This document shows positions 23,475-32,310 of a stretch of DNA of 40,235 nt, piece by piece; position 1 is the first letter of the stretch, and each line of letters begins with the position of its first letter. Source of the DNA: an uncultured Prevotellaceae bacterium (GTDB taxonomy: Bacteria; Bacteroidota; Bacteroidia; Bacteroidales; Bacteroidaceae); contig CAMVKN010000031.1 of the NCBI GenBank assembly GCA_947168045.1, positions 1 through 40,235 of the forward strand. Reading direction: 5' to 3'. A program made the position numbers and the translations under genes. The notes below the pieces were generated by a model. The model was not told the DNA's origin, searched no databases, and worked only from the letters and a program-made list of their open reading frames with translations.

Positions 23475-25196
23475 ATGAAGCTACGGAATATTTTTATCTT
23501 ATCATTTCTTAATCTTTTGATTTTCAGCAGTTGCTCCGACTTTCTGGAGGTGAAGCCGCTCGACCAAATCGTGCTCGACAACTTCTGGAACGAGGAGAGC
23601 GACGTAGAGAATGTCATGGCCGGCTGCTACCTCGCCATGCAGTCGCAAGAATGGATTGACCGCGCCATCATCTGGGGAGAAGCGCGCAGCGAGAACCTCA
23701 TGGGCGGCGAGCGCATCAGCGATGATACGAACCTGGGCAGCATTGCTCAGGAGAACATCAACTCGTACAATGCCTATAGCACGTGGATGCCCTTCTACAA
23801 CGTCATCAACCGCTGCAACACCATTCTGCTCTACGCGCCAAAGGTGGCGGAACGCGACCCTAACTATACACAGAGCGAACTGCGCGCTACCATTGCCGAG
23901 GCATCGGCACTGCGTGACCTCTGCTATTTCTACCTCATACGTGCCTTCCGCGATGTCCCCTACTCCACACAGCCCTTCATCGAAGACACACAGACGATGG
24001 ATATGCCTGCTACACCTTTCAATGAGGTACTCGACTCCCTCACCAGCGACCTCGAGCGCGTTATCTCCGATGCCGTGCGCTTCTACCCTGAGACCAAGCC
24101 CGCCTACCAGACCAGCCGCATAACGCAGGATGCCATCCATGCCATGCTCTGCGACATGTACCTTTGGAAGCAGGACTATGAGCACGCCGTGGAGCACGCC
24201 GACGCCGTCATACAGTCGAAGCTGCGCGCCTACAACGAGGAAGCAGAGCGCGTGGGCGGTGTCTCCTCGGGACGCGTTGACCGCCTCATCAATGGCTTTC
24301 CGCTTATCAGTGATGTCATGGCCACAGGCAATTATTACGGACGCGCCTTCTACGACATCTTCGTCACCGGTAACTCATCCGAAAGCATCTTCGAACTCTA
24401 TTTCGACGATAACCAGTCCAGTTTCCCCAACAAGAGTATCAGCCTGCGCTTCGGCAGTCAGGACAAAGGCAACGGCTCACTGTGCCCTTCTGACGTCGTA
24501 GCCAATGATATCAGTGACGGACAGTTCGCTATCTACCTTAACCGTTACGATGCCCGTTCATGGGAGAGCATCTCGCGCAGTGCCTCATCGCAGGTGGTGG
24601 CCAAATATGCCAGTCAGGATGCCGTCGTAAACATCACCACCAGCCCCTACTCAGCGTCCTACGGCCAGCGCTGGCCTCAGGACCGCTGCCATGCCAACTG
24701 GATTATCTATCGTCTCACCGACGTCATGCTGATGAAGGCCGAGGCCCTCACGCTCATGGCCGACCCCACGGAGTCCGGCACACTCGGCGACGAAGGATTG
24801 GCACTGTTGCGGCAGGCGTTCACACTCGTCGATGCCGTCAATCGCCGTTCCTACGGCAACTCACAGACCACGTCGGCACTGACCTACAGCCGCTACGCCA
24901 CCAAGATATCCATGCTCAATCTGGTCTACGACGAGCGCAACCGCGAGCTGATGTTCGAGGGCAAGCGGTGGTTCGACCTTGTACGCCGCTCCATGCGCGA
25001 GGGCAACACCAACTACCTCGTCAGCCAGGCAGGGCGAAAGTACACCAACAACAAGTCAGCCGCTGAGAGCAGGCTGAAGCTCCTCGACGCCATCTTCTGG
25101 CCCTACAACGAAGAAGAGCTGAAGGTGAACAAGCACCTCGTGCAGAATCCTGCATTCGGAAGTAGCGACAAGTCAATCTTTGAGGTCAGTGATTAA
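23475..25196 (+). CDS. SusD/RagB-family outer-membrane lipoprotein (SusD1)
   Basis: This 573-aa lipoprotein has a signal peptide ending in IFSSC (Cys20), then SDFLEVKPLDQ, the typical SusD start. SusD binds glycan and acts as the lid of the SusC channel. The C-terminal family motif is clear: YDERNRELMFEGKRWFDLVR. TPR-like helices lie in the N-terminal half, for example around ALRDLCYFYLIRAF. It directly follows SusC1, so the two form one transport complex. The ligand cannot be told from sequence. Confidence 0.95.
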   Translation: MKLRNIFILSFLNLLIFSSCSDFLEVKPLDQIVLDNFWNEESDVENVMAGCYLAMQSQEWIDRAIIWGEARSENLMGGERISDDTNLGSIAQENINSYNAYSTWMPFYNVINRCNTILLYAPKVAERDPNYTQSELRATIAEASALRDLCYFYLIRAFRDVPYSTQPFIEDTQTMDMPATPFNEVLDSLTSDLERVISDAVRFYPETKPAYQTSRITQDAIHAMLCDMYLWKQDYEHAVEHADAVIQSKLRAYNEEAERVGGVSSGRVDRLINGFPLISDVMATGNYYGRAFYDIFVTGNSSESIFELYFDDNQSSFPNKSISLRFGSQDKGNGSLCPSDVVANDISDGQFAIYLNRYDARSWESISRSASSQVVAKYASQDAVVNITTSPYSASYGQRWPQDRCHANWIIYRLTDVMLMKAEALTLMADPTESGTLGDEGLALLRQAFTLVDAVNRRSYGNSQTTSALTYSRYATKISMLNLVYDERNRELMFEGKRWFDLVRRSMREGNTNYLVSQAGRKYTNNKSAAESRLKLLDAIFWPYNEEELKVNKHLVQNPAFGSSDKSIFEVSD

Positions 25197-25246
25197 GCTT
25201 GCATATAGTGAGTACATAATAAAAAAGAGTTATGAATATTGTAGCA

Positions 25247-27274
25247 ATGAAAAGAACGATAAAGACATCTCTTCTGTGGCTCTCTGTTACCTTGGCTCCC
25301 CTCGCTGGGGGAAGCATCGGTGGTGCGCTGCTCTCCTCCTGCTCCGACGAGCCTGATGCCGAGCATTTCTACACCTACACCGGGCAGATGATGAGCGAGT
25401 ACCTCAAGCAGAACCCACAGTTCAGCCAGTATGCAGCCATCGTGGAGCGTGCCGGGCTGATGAAGCTCCTTTCTGCCTATGGCACTTACACTTGCTTCGC
25501 CCCCACCAACGACGCCATTGACAGGTACCTGCACCAACGTGGTCTGAGCGACATCAGCCAGCTTACCGATGCCGACTGCGACACCATCGCCCGCACGCAC
25601 CTGGTAAAGAACAGTTTCTCTACGGCCGCCATGGGCGACGGTGTTCTCGCCACAGCCAACATGAACCGCCGTTACTTAGAAATCAGCCACGGCACCGACG
25701 AGTACGACCGTTCCGTAGTCTTCCTCAACGACGATGCGCACATCATCTACGAGCTGCAAGACGACTCTGTCGACAATGGCATCATGCAGCCCGTCAACCA
25801 GGTGCTTGAGAGTTCTAACCGCATGGTCGTCGACCTGATGAAGCTCAATCCCAAGGTCTCGCTCTTCGTCGAGGCACTCGTGCAAACCGGCATGGCCGAT
25901 TCGCTGTACCTATATAAAGATGTGAACTGGGATCCCAAGCCATATCCGCGCTGGTACTACTCCAGCGACATCAACTCCGAGAGTGCCACCGTGCCCGAAG
26001 AGATGCTCTACGGCTTCACAGTCTTTGCCGAGCCTGACAGTGTATATAGCACCAAATACGGCATCACCACCCTCGAGCAGCTCTACCAGAAGGCCTGCGA
26101 CATCTACGACCCCGTCTATCCCGAAGACGTGGCCCAGCCCTGGCACGCCTTCAGCGAGCTCACCGACCGTCGTAACCCCCTGAACCGCTTTGTCAGCTAC
26201 CACATTCTGGGCTGCAACGTGCTCAGCAAGGAAAAGCTCACCCCTTACAACGTGCTCAACAGCAACGGTCTCGTCGACATCGGCATTGAGACCACGCAGA
26301 ACAATCCGGAAGACTGGTACGAGACACTGCTCTCACACACCATGATCAATGCCCAGAAGCTAACCGTGGGAAAATACCTGGGACAAGGCACACGCTACGG
26401 CCACTACCTGAACCGCCGCTACGACGAGCAGTGGAAGTACGAGGGACAGCGCGTTGACAAGGTGACAGGCTATAAGAGCTCAGCCATGAACGGCATCTAT
26501 TTCTATGTCAGCGACATTGTGGCCTTCGACGTCAACACACGCGACCGCGTGCAGAACCGCCGCATCCGCATGGACTTTTCGACCCTCTTCCCCGAGATGA
26601 TTACCAACGGCATACGTCTCAACGGCGACCCTACACACGGACACGACGAGGCTGAGCACTACGGGCGCAACTACTACTTCCCACAGGGCTACCTCAAGGG
26701 CGTGAAGGTGAACGGCTACCTGCTCTACCGCCGTCCCCACAACCATTACCGCTGCTTCCAGGGCGATGAAATCAACCTGCAGGGCGACTACGACGTCACT
26801 TTCCGGCTGCCGCCCGTGCCCTCCGAGGGCGAATACCAGATACGTCTGGGCTATGCCCCGAGCGATACCCGCGGCATTGGCCAGGTGTACTTCGACAACA
26901 AGCCACAGGGCATACCCATCGACATGACCAAGTCGCTCAATGACCTTGGCGTGCCGCTGGCCAGCAACTACAGTCTGCTCTCGAAGGACGAGAAAGTGGC
27001 TGAACGCAAGGCCCTCAAAAATCAGGGATACTACCGAGGCCCTATGGGAGCCTACATGCTCCAAGGCGGCTCGCACTATTTCCTGGGACTGCATGCACAA
27101 AGCGTGCGGCGCATCGTCTGCACTGTCCACATCAGTCCCGACGAAGACCATTTCCTGCGCTTCCGCAACGTCTCGAACAATGGCTCCAGCGAGCTGATGC
27201 TCGACTTCATCGAGATTGTGCCGCGCAGTGTCTACGGTGTCACCGACGAGGGAATGCCTGAAGACGACCTGTAA
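25247..27274 (+). CDS. Fasciclin (FAS1) lipoprotein, second of three
   Basis: This 675-aa protein starts at the ATG at 25247 (MKRTIKTSLLWLS), preferred over 25232 because it puts the charged residues right before the hydrophobic core. The lipobox is LLSSC, followed by SDEPDAEH. The first FAS1 domain is clear (YTCFAPTNDAIDRYL, near 83). The second is divergent (GFTVFAEPDSVYS, near 255). The last 200 residues look like a separate beta-sandwich (YDVTFRLPPVPSEGEYQIRL and LRFRNVSNNGSSELMLDFIE), possibly a binding module. Part of the signal peptide, LAPLAGGSIGG, is encoded by a small GC hairpin (25297-25312). It probably works with SusC1/SusD1 at the cell surface. Confidence 0.83.
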   Translation: MKRTIKTSLLWLSVTLAPLAGGSIGGALLSSCSDEPDAEHFYTYTGQMMSEYLKQNPQFSQYAAIVERAGLMKLLSAYGTYTCFAPTNDAIDRYLHQRGLSDISQLTDADCDTIARTHLVKNSFSTAAMGDGVLATANMNRRYLEISHGTDEYDRSVVFLNDDAHIIYELQDDSVDNGIMQPVNQVLESSNRMVVDLMKLNPKVSLFVEALVQTGMADSLYLYKDVNWDPKPYPRWYYSSDINSESATVPEEMLYGFTVFAEPDSVYSTKYGITTLEQLYQKACDIYDPVYPEDVAQPWHAFSELTDRRNPLNRFVSYHILGCNVLSKEKLTPYNVLNSNGLVDIGIETTQNNPEDWYETLLSHTMINAQKLTVGKYLGQGTRYGHYLNRRYDEQWKYEGQRVDKVTGYKSSAMNGIYFYVSDIVAFDVNTRDRVQNRRIRMDFSTLFPEMITNGIRLNGDPTHGHDEAEHYGRNYYFPQGYLKGVKVNGYLLYRRPHNHYRCFQGDEINLQGDYDVTFRLPPVPSEGEYQIRLGYAPSDTRGIGQVYFDNKPQGIPIDMTKSLNDLGVPLASNYSLLSKDEKVAERKALKNQGYYRGPMGAYMLQGGSHYFLGLHAQSVRRIVCTVHISPDEDHFLRFRNVSNNGSSELMLDFIEIVPRSVYGVTDEGMPEDDL

Positions 27275-27280
27275 GCCAAT

Positions 27281-27308
27281 AAACAATAAACGTTAAACAA
27301 TAAACATT
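27281..27308. repeat. Four 7-bp units between two FAS1 genes
   Basis: The units aaacaat, aaacgtt, aaacaat and aaacatt lie in the 40-bp gap before the ATG at 27315. They show that heptanucleotide repeats occur outside genes as well. They leave the ribosome-binding region AT-rich. Confidence 0.85.
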
Positions 27309-27314
27309 CCTGAG

Positions 27315-29024
27315 ATGAAGAATCCGATTAAAATATGTGGCCATGCCAAAGCTACAATGGTTAATGGTTATTGGCTATTGGCTATTGGTTATTGGCTAAT
27401 GGCTATTGGTTTCACCGCCTGCTCTGACCAATGGGACGACCACTACGCTGACGACGCCCAGCTCAGTGGCACACTCTGGACAGCCATGAAGCAGACCCCC
27501 GACCTTTCCAACTTCTGCCGTGTCATCGAGGCTACGGGCTACGATGCCCGTCTCGCCAGCAGCCAGATGTTCACAGTCTTCGCACCCACCAACGCCCATC
27601 TCACGGCCGAGGAGGCCGAGAGGCTCGTCAGCCGCTACCAGCAGGAGAAAGCCGACGGTGCTCGCGATGCCGACAACCAGGTGATACGTCAGTTCGTACA
27701 GAACCACATCGCCCTGTTCAACCGCAGCGTCTCATCACTCACCAACGACACCGTGAAGATGATGAATGGCAAGTATGAGGTGCTCACCCACGATGCCTTC
27801 GGCAACACTCGCCTGCTGAGCAGCAACCAGTATGTCAGCAACGGCGTGCTATACACCATTGACCAGCCTGAGCCTTACTTCGCCAATGTCTTCGAGGCCC
27901 TGTCGCAGACAGGACGCACTGACTCGCTCTATCGTTTTCTCAGCAGCTACAACGTCTACGAGTTCGACGCTGCCGAGAGCGTCGCTGGCGACATCGTCGA
28001 CGGCAAGACAGTCTACCTCGACTCCGTCTTCCACCTCACAAACTCCCTGCTGCGGCAATACGGCAACATCAACCGTGAGGACTCCAACTATCTGGCACTC
28101 GCTCCTACGAACGAGGCATGGCAGCAGATGTATGACGAATACATCCACTATTTCAACTACCCAAACTCCACCTCCAAGCGCGACTCGATGGTGCTCACCC
28201 ATACCCGCCGCGCCATTGCCGACGGCACTATCTTCAACCTCAACGCCCAGCCGTCGCCAGCCGACTCGCTCATCTCAACGGCCTATCAGACGCTCTACCG
28301 CAACCGGCCCAACTATGCCGACGAGCGATACTACGTCTACTATCATCCCTATGCCAACGGAGGGGCGCTGAGCGGAGCCGAGGCTGTGAAGTGCAGCAAT
28401 GGGCAGGTGCTCGTACAGCCACAGTGGAACATTGACAAGCGCCGCACCTTCTTCCAACAGGTGAAGGTGGAGGCTGAGCAGACACGCTACATCGACACCA
28501 TCGTCCAGGCCCGCGAGCCGCTCAGCCAGCGCGCAGTGCCTGTGAGCAGCGCTTTCTACGGCAAAGTGTCGGACAACAGCTTCGTCGAGGCACAACCCCT
28601 CACCACCAGTTCCTCGACCAGCGTCACCTACAACATTCCTGATCAGCTCTCCAACATCGGCTATGACCTCTACTGCGTCTTCGTGCCAGCCATCGCCTAC
28701 AATGAGAATGCTTCCGATGACGACCGCCTGCCCTGCCGCGTGCGTTTCACACTGACCTACCGTAACCAGGCTGACTCCGTCACCAGCACCACCCTGCGAC
28801 GCCCCTCCGACAACTCAGTCAACTTTGAGACACAGCCTGACGTCGTAGACACCGTTCTTGTGGCCTCCAACCTGCAGTTCCCCACTTGTGCCCTCGACCT
28901 TGACGAACCACAAGTGACACTGCGCGTGCAGAGCAACGTCACCAGCAGTCTCTCCTCGCGCTACACCCGCACCCTGCGTTTGGACTGCATCATGCTCAAA
29001 CCCCACGAAGAAGAGGAAGAATGA
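27315..29024 (+). CDS. Fasciclin (FAS1) lipoprotein, third of three
   Basis: This 569-aa predicted surface lipoprotein has a signal peptide ending in GFTAC (Cys36), then the acidic SDQWDDHYADD. The ATG at 27315 is kept because it supplies the positive residues; the ATG at 27357 would not. The hydrophobic core is made of GYWLLAI GYWLMAI, encoded by seven 7-bp units. FAS1 domains are marked by FTVFAPTNAHL near 88 and LALAPTNEAW near 261. The C-terminal 150 residues form a beta-rich domain. The stop overlaps the next start (ATGA at 29021-29024), so it is translationally coupled to SusC2. This suggests it belongs with SusC2/SusD2. Confidence 0.85.
   Translation: MKNPIKICGHAKATMVNGYWLLAIGYWLMAIGFTACSDQWDDHYADDAQLSGTLWTAMKQTPDLSNFCRVIEATGYDARLASSQMFTVFAPTNAHLTAEEAERLVSRYQQEKADGARDADNQVIRQFVQNHIALFNRSVSSLTNDTVKMMNGKYEVLTHDAFGNTRLLSSNQYVSNGVLYTIDQPEPYFANVFEALSQTGRTDSLYRFLSSYNVYEFDAAESVAGDIVDGKTVYLDSVFHLTNSLLRQYGNINREDSNYLALAPTNEAWQQMYDEYIHYFNYPNSTSKRDSMVLTHTRRAIADGTIFNLNAQPSPADSLISTAYQTLYRNRPNYADERYYVYYHPYANGGALSGAEAVKCSNGQVLVQPQWNIDKRRTFFQQVKVEAEQTRYIDTIVQAREPLSQRAVPVSSAFYGKVSDNSFVEAQPLTTSSSTSVTYNIPDQLSNIGYDLYCVFVPAIAYNENASDDDRLPCRVRFTLTYRNQADSVTSTTLRRPSDNSVNFETQPDVVDTVLVASNLQFPTCALDLDEPQVTLRVQSNVTSSLSSRYTRTLRLDCIMLKPHEEEEE
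27360..27408. repeat. Seven 7-bp units forming the core of a lipoprotein signal peptide
   Basis: The units are gttaatg, gttattg, gctattg, gctattg, gttattg, gctaatg and gctattg. The encoded peptide is a heptapeptide repeat (GYWLLAI, GYWLMAI) that doubles as the hydrophobic core needed for export. Changes in copy number would alter or destroy secretion of this protein. Confidence 0.92.
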
Positions 29025-32000
29025 AGAAAAACAAACCAAACAGAATCATGAAAACCATCGTCATGAAAACATTCACCATTCGTACACGCAATAGAAGCGA
29101 AATGAGAAGACACACCTGGGCCTTACTCTGTCTGACGCTCCTTCTTACTTCATTCTTTGCCCAGGCAGCAGCACAGCAATTGTTCCTTCGCGGACGCGTG
29201 CTCGATGCCACTACTGGGCAGCCCCTGCCAGGTGCCATTGTCAGCAGCCACCAGATAGCCGGCTTCAGTGCCCTCACCGGCGACGATGGCCGCTACGAAA
29301 TCAGCGTGCCCGACTACTGCTCGGTACTCAGCATCAGTGCCCCCGACTTCAACACCACCCTTGTTGGCATCGGACGCCATGCCGAGATGTCCGACGTGGC
29401 CCTCTACCCTGCCGCACTGACCCATTTCGACAATGCCGCCGACCCTACCGCCACCGTCAGTCCTTATACCACCTCGCTCACCATCGAGGATGACATCCAG
29501 CGTCAGCTTGGTGCCCAGGTACACACCGTCAGTCGCAGTGGTGCCCCAGGCATCGGTAGCGTGATGTTCATGGACGGACTCAGTTCACTGCATGCTGATG
29601 CTCAACCGCTCATTGTCGTCGACGGTGTCATCTTCGACCAGCAGCGCAGCAGGCAGATGATGCACAGCGGTTTCTACAATGATGTGCTAGCCAACATCTC
29701 AACGGCCGACATTGAGAATGTCACCGTCATGCGCAATGGTACCGCTCTCTATGGAGCGAAGGGTGCCAACGGTGTCATACTCATCGACACCCGACGCTGC
29801 AAGTCGATGGCTACGCGCATCACCGCCACGCTCTCGGCAGGCGTCACCTTAGAGCCAAAACACATCGACATGATGGGCGCTGAGCAATACCGCAGCTACG
29901 CCAGCGAACTGCTACGCTCTACCAATACCACCGTGAGCGACTTCAAGTTCCTCAACGAAGACCCCAACTACCATTACTACAACCAATATCACAATGACAC
30001 CGACTGGAAGAGTCAGGTCTACCGCACAGCCTTCACCCAGGACTACGGCATCAACGTGGAGGGTGGCGACGACGTGGCCAGCTACAATCTCTCCCTGGGC
30101 TATGCCAACGCACAGAGCACGCTCGACTTCAACGCCATGAACCGGCTGAACATACGCTTCAACACTGACATCAAGTTCTCCACGCATTTCAAGACGCGCT
30201 TCGATGCTTCCTTCTCCAATCTCACCCGCAACCTGCGCAACGATGGCACACCTGCTGACTATGACGACGGCCCTGTCTCATCACCCTCGTTTCTGGCCTA
30301 TGTGAAGAGTCCCTTCCTCAGCCCCTATGCCTTTGCTGCCGGACAGCAGAGCAACCACCTCGACGTTAACGACGAGACCTACCTTGAAGAGGCCCTGCTT
30401 GGCTATAGGACCTACAACTGGAAGCTCGGCAATCCCTATGCCCTCAACATCTATGGCGATGCCGAGAACAAGAACCACTTCCAGAACTCAATGCTCAACA
30501 TAGCTATTACGCCCCGCTACGATTTCAACCCGCATCTCAGTCTCAGCGAGCATTTCAGCTACAATCTCGTGAGCACCAATGAGAAATACTACATTCCCAT
30601 CTACGGTGTGCCCGACTACTATGTCTACAGTCTGGCATCCACAAGAGAGAACGAGGTGCGCTCGCTCTTCTCCAAGCAAAACTCAGTGATGAGCGACACC
30701 CGTATCAACTGGCACCAGCGCTACCGAGCCCACCGCATCGACCTCTTTGGGGGTGCACGCATCAACTGGGAGAGCTATTCGCTCGACAGCCAGCTGGGCT
30801 ACGACACCGGCAATGACAAGACCCCATTCATCCAAAGCGGGCCCAACTCTAGTGCCGACGGCAACAGTGCCTCGTGGACCTCGATAGCATGGTATGCGCA
30901 GGCCAACTACAATTACATGCAGCGCTATTTCCTACAGCTTAATCTTACAGCTGAGACCTCTTCCGACTTCGGGCTGGAAGCCACGAGCGGCGTGAAAGCC
31001 TTCGACGCACGCTGGGGCATCTTCCCCGGCATACAGGCCAGCTGGGTGCTGACGGCCGAACCCTGGTTTGCCCACACACCCGGCGTCGACTACCTCCGTC
31101 TGAACGCTGGTATCGATGTCACTGGCAACGGCGACATCAACCACCTGGCTGCCAAGAGTTACTTCAGTTCTCAACGCTACCTCGATGCCATCCTCGGCCT
31201 TAGTCTCGCCAACATCGGCAACAACCGGCTGCAGTGGGAGACCACCCGCCGACTGCACTGCGGCATCGACGGTAACTTTCTGCACAACCGTCTCAATGTG
31301 CGCCTGCAGCTTTTCAGTGCCAAGACCAGCAATCTGCTCACCCTGCAGCAGCAGAGCTTCCTCACCGGGCTCGACAAGAACTGGCGCAACGGAGGCACGC
31401 TCACCAACAAGGGCTTCGACCTCTCAGTGCGAGGCCGTCTTGTCACCACTTCCTCCTGGCAGTGGGAGCTGGGAGCCAGCGTGGGCCACTACAACAATGA
31501 GGTGACTGAGCTGCCCGGCGGTGCCATCGACACCGAGTACTACGGCGCGACTATCCGCTCGGCTGTGGGCCAAGCCGCCAACGTGTTCTACGGCTATCGC
31601 ACCGAAGGTGTCTTCACCACTACTGAGGAGGCCCACGCCGCCCAGCTCTACAGGCTGGCCGACAATGGAGTGGATCACGTCTATTTCGGCGCTGGCGACG
31701 TACATTTTGCCGACCTCGACCACAATGGTGTCATCGACGAACACGACCGCACCGTGATAGGCAATCCCAACCCCGATATCTACGGTACCATCACCACAGC
31801 CTTGCACTGGAAGCGCTGGAGCCTCGATGCGGCCCTGACCTACTCCCTGGGCAACGATGTCTATAACTACCAGCGCTCCCAGCTGGAGAGCGGTCAGCGC
31901 TTCATGAATCAGACCATGGCCATGACTCACCGCTGGCATGGCGAGGGACACCAGACTGACATGCCCCGCATCACCTTCCAGGACCCCATGGGCAACGCCC

Positions 32001-32260
32001 GCTTCAGCGACCGCTGGATAGAGGACGGATCATACCTGAAGCTCCGCAACGTCACCCTGAGCTATCAGCTCCCTATCAACACGCAGTTCCTGCAAGGTTT
32101 GGAATTCTGGCTCCAAGGACAGAACCTGCTCACCTTCTCTAAGTATCTGGGCAGCGACCCAGAGACGGCCGTCACAGGCAGTGTCATCGGACAGGGCATC
32201 GACATCGGTCTGTTGCCACAAAGCCGCTCCGTAGTGGCGGGGGTAAAGATTCATCTGTAA
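29021..32260 (+). CDS. SusC/RagA-family TonB-dependent transporter with a divergent plug (SusC2)
   Basis: The protein is up to 1,079 aa. The ATG at 29021 overlaps the previous stop, but starts at 29048, 29063 or 29102 are possible; 29102 (MRRHTWALLCLTLLLTSFF) gives the most usual signal peptide. A carboxypeptidase-regulatory-like domain follows (LRGRVLDATTGQPLPGAIVSS). The plug differs from the family norm: the usual L-K-D-A-S-A-x-A-I-Y-G-S-R-G-A-N-G-V reads VMRNGTALYGAKGANGV (near 236), and the preceding R-G motif is GSVMFMDGLSSL. The barrel is otherwise typical, with aromatic, Gly-rich C-terminal strands ending in VVAGVKIHL. It is paired with SusD2, 50 bp downstream. It is probably functional but of a less common subclass. 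Confidence 0.92.
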   Translation: MKKNKPNRIMKTIVMKTFTIRTRNRSEMRRHTWALLCLTLLLTSFFAQAAAQQLFLRGRVLDATTGQPLPGAIVSSHQIAGFSALTGDDGRYEISVPDYCSVLSISAPDFNTTLVGIGRHAEMSDVALYPAALTHFDNAADPTATVSPYTTSLTIEDDIQRQLGAQVHTVSRSGAPGIGSVMFMDGLSSLHADAQPLIVVDGVIFDQQRSRQMMHSGFYNDVLANISTADIENVTVMRNGTALYGAKGANGVILIDTRRCKSMATRITATLSAGVTLEPKHIDMMGAEQYRSYASELLRSTNTTVSDFKFLNEDPNYHYYNQYHNDTDWKSQVYRTAFTQDYGINVEGGDDVASYNLSLGYANAQSTLDFNAMNRLNIRFNTDIKFSTHFKTRFDASFSNLTRNLRNDGTPADYDDGPVSSPSFLAYVKSPFLSPYAFAAGQQSNHLDVNDETYLEEALLGYRTYNWKLGNPYALNIYGDAENKNHFQNSMLNIAITPRYDFNPHLSLSEHFSYNLVSTNEKYYIPIYGVPDYYVYSLASTRENEVRSLFSKQNSVMSDTRINWHQRYRAHRIDLFGGARINWESYSLDSQLGYDTGNDKTPFIQSGPNSSADGNSASWTSIAWYAQANYNYMQRYFLQLNLTAETSSDFGLEATSGVKAFDARWGIFPGIQASWVLTAEPWFAHTPGVDYLRLNAGIDVTGNGDINHLAAKSYFSSQRYLDAILGLSLANIGNNRLQWETTRRLHCGIDGNFLHNRLNVRLQLFSAKTSNLLTLQQQSFLTGLDKNWRNGGTLTNKGFDLSVRGRLVTTSSWQWELGASVGHYNNEVTELPGGAIDTEYYGATIRSAVGQAANVFYGYRTEGVFTTTEEAHAAQLYRLADNGVDHVYFGAGDVHFADLDHNGVIDEHDRTVIGNPNPDIYGTITTALHWKRWSLDAALTYSLGNDVYNYQRSQLESGQRFMNQTMAMTHRWHGEGHQTDMPRITFQDPMGNARFSDRWIEDGSYLKLRNVTLSYQLPINTQFLQGLEFWLQGQNLLTFSKYLGSDPETAVTGSVIGQGIDIGLLPQSRSVVAGVKIHL

Positions 32261-32310
32261 GTGGGGCAACGACTGTATAACCTATATATATAATAATGTG
32301 ACTGAAAGAT

